Assembly: GCA_021813225.1 (NCBI GenBank)
Contig: JAKALH010000030.1
Location: 1-13,481, forward strand
Direction: 5' to 3'
Origin: Chloroflexota bacterium
Lineage (GTDB): Bacteria; Chloroflexota; Anaerolineae; J036; Brachytrichaceae
Length of the DNA: 13,481 bases
Below, in pieces: positions 12,147 to 13,481 of this stretch. Within the stretch, counting starts at the first letter, position 1; each line of letters starts with the position of its first letter. The position numbers and the translations under genes were made by a program. The notes below the pieces were generated by a model. It worked only from the letters and a program-made list of their open reading frames with translations, searched no databases and had not been told where the DNA came from.

Positions 12147-13415
12147 ATGCAAGACTCCGAAGTCACCTCCGAACATGAACTGGCCTCACAAAGAATGCTC
12201 CGCAACTTGCAGCTTGTCATAATGCTTGCATCATTGTCAATCGTAGTCATAACTGCGGGCCTGCCGATCTACTCAACTGAAATTGGCGCAAGCGGTTTTG
12301 AGGTGGGCGAATTATTTTCAATTGGCGCGTTGATGACCGCCATTGCCCGTCCGCTGGTAGGGGGCGCGCTGGATATCTTTGGGCGTAAACCTTTCTTACT
12401 GGCGGGCATCGCCTTTATCGCCGTTTCCATGCTGCTGTTCGCGTTCGCACAGGATATCACACTGTTGTTTATCGCCAGCACAGTGCAGGGCTTTGGCGTG
12501 GGAACCATGCTCCTGGCCGCCTATGCAATAACAGCCGATCTGACCATGGCGAATGGGCGCGCTGGCAGCTTTGGCGGCACAGAGCAGTCCCAGTACCGCG
12601 GCGGCTTATATGGCGGCATGCTCGCGATTCCCATCCTGTTTCTGACCGGGTTCAATACGCAGGGCCAATTACGCATCACACCGCTGGCGTGGGCGTTGAT
12701 ATTTATCGTCTACGCGGCCGTCGCCGTTGCTGCTTTAATCATCGCCTTTATTGCCATGCGGGAGACTTACAGCACCGTCGTGCGGCATGAAACACACCCG
12801 GCACCAGCCCCAAGACAAAAGATCAGCAGCCAGCTCTATGTGCTGATGGCGATCGTGGCGATAACCAGTGCATCCACCAGCGGGATAGCGCCATTTATCC
12901 TGAAGTTCATCCAGGACCACATTACTCAGGACGTTGCCATGATTGCACTGGCCTATCTGCCGGCATCGATTGCCTGGGGTTTCTTGCCTTCTAAAATGGG
13001 TGTGATTGCCGACCGTTTCGGCAGGAAACTGCCCATGGCTGTCGGTCTGATCATCAGCGGGGTTTTTTCCGCGGTGATTCCATTCCTGACGACGATTTTC
13101 CCGCTGATGGTATTTGCCACTGTCGAAGCTGTGTGTTATTCCGCAGCCGTACCAGCAGAGCAGGCCATGGTCGCGGACATGACCGGCGGCCAGCAGCGCG
13201 GGATCGGGTTTGGCCTGTATACGCTCGGTATGTCCGCCGGGCGTGTGGCAGGACCTCTGGTGATGGGCTGGCTGTATGACCAGTTGCGCGCGGGGCCATT
13301 CCTGGCGAACGGGGTCATTCTTTTCGTTGGCACATTGCTGGTGCTGTTCCTGTTGCGCGACCCGGCGGGGCAAAGAAAAGTGGCTCTCCCGACTTTGACG
13401 GGAAACGATTCATAA
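12147..13415 (+). CDS. Major facilitator superfamily transporter
   Basis: An inner-membrane carrier of 422 residues with about 12 predicted membrane helices in two halves split by a hydrophilic loop (about 206-228). The MFS motif A occurs in both halves: GALDIFGRKP (73-82) between helices 2 and 3, and GVIADRFGRK (285-294) between helices 8 and 9. VQGFGVGTMLLAAYAITADL (113-132) matches the helix 4 R/Q-x-x-x-G-x-G pattern of drug-efflux-like members. A Gly-rich stretch (136-158) precedes helix 5. This looks like a multidrug or metabolite exporter (DHA1-like), but the substrate cannot be assigned. It is divergent from the NBR1-Ig lipoprotein gene across a 52-base gap. No Shine-Dalgarno precedes the ATG. 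The 66 bases after it hold no recognisable gene or terminator. Confidence 0.9.
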   Translation: MQDSEVTSEHELASQRMLRNLQLVIMLASLSIVVITAGLPIYSTEIGASGFEVGELFSIGALMTAIARPLVGGALDIFGRKPFLLAGIAFIAVSMLLFAFAQDITLLFIASTVQGFGVGTMLLAAYAITADLTMANGRAGSFGGTEQSQYRGGLYGGMLAIPILFLTGFNTQGQLRITPLAWALIFIVYAAVAVAALIIAFIAMRETYSTVVRHETHPAPAPRQKISSQLYVLMAIVAITSASTSGIAPFILKFIQDHITQDVAMIALAYLPASIAWGFLPSKMGVIADRFGRKLPMAVGLIISGVFSAVIPFLTTIFPLMVFATVEAVCYSAAVPAEQAMVADMTGGQQRGIGFGLYTLGMSAGRVAGPLVMGWLYDQLRAGPFLANGVILFVGTLLVLFLLRDPAGQRKVALPTLTGNDS

Positions 13416-13481
13416 CGACACAGCCTCAGGCATATCGAAAGCGACCATGACATGCAGCCGAAAGGATGCAAACAGGTGATA

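Noticed and set aside
12095..12250. N-terminal extension of the NBR1-Ig lipoprotein to an ATG at 12250
   Set aside because: It would overlap the divergent MFS gene and bury the lipoprotein signal; GTG at 12094 directly precedes the signal peptide.
12735..13373. Minus-strand open frame of 212 codons under the MFS gene
   Set aside because: Its composition is rich in His, Gln and Arg, as expected for antisense to membrane helices; no domain is seen.
1..13481. CRISPR arrays, insertion sequences, integrases or attachment sites
   Set aside because: No direct repeat array, no transposase or recombinase protein, and no terminal inverted repeats with target duplications were seen.

Overview
The window is a chromosomal segment of about 13.5 kb from a moderately GC-rich bacterium, most likely a member of Chloroflexota (Anaerolineae-like). 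That placement is inference from protein style: a lipoprotein with an NBR1-type Ig domain, a LysM protein with two PA14-like domains, a TPR plus TolB-like propeller protein with a Pro/Thr linker, and a PPIase/DsbA composite lipoprotein. No 16S rRNA or ribosomal protein is present to test it. I see no phage, transposon, CRISPR array or plasmid functions.

Left part (1-2100): the 3' portion of a family 3 solute-binding lipoprotein gene (+) converges on a minus-strand pair, a secreted Ig-like protein with a C-terminal membrane anchor followed by pth (peptidyl-tRNA hydrolase). Middle-left (2100-3400): a complete one-piece tmRNA gene (ssrA, 2192-2593) with a readable 13-residue tag, a -10 element, a 12-bp palindrome in its leader and a clear intrinsic terminator; then an unrecognised membrane-anchored protein. 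pth and ssrA both serve cells with stalled or aborted translation, and here they lie on either side of a single gene.

Centre (3597-8371): a minus-strand run of a large PPIase-DsbA-degenerate PPIase lipoprotein, a hotdog thioesterase and carA (carbamoyl-phosphate synthase small subunit, no carB in the window). Divergent from it is a secreted LysM/PA14 protein. Right part (8432-12094, minus): an NBR1-Ig lipoprotein, a MoxR AAA+ ATPase and a TPR/propeller membrane protein in transcription order, without the DUF58/VWA genes that usually accompany MoxR. The window closes with a divergently transcribed MFS transporter (12147-13415).

The most interesting signals are the three-domain folding lipoprotein, the unusual MoxR neighbourhood, and a group of genes whose start codon (two GTG, one ATG) lies 6 or 8 bases after a -10-like hexamer with no ribosome binding site, as expected for leaderless mRNAs. 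Other genes in the same window carry strong Shine-Dalgarno sequences, so the organism seems to use both modes. I did not find a clearly new multi-gene system; the closest candidate is the lipoprotein-MoxR-propeller cluster.
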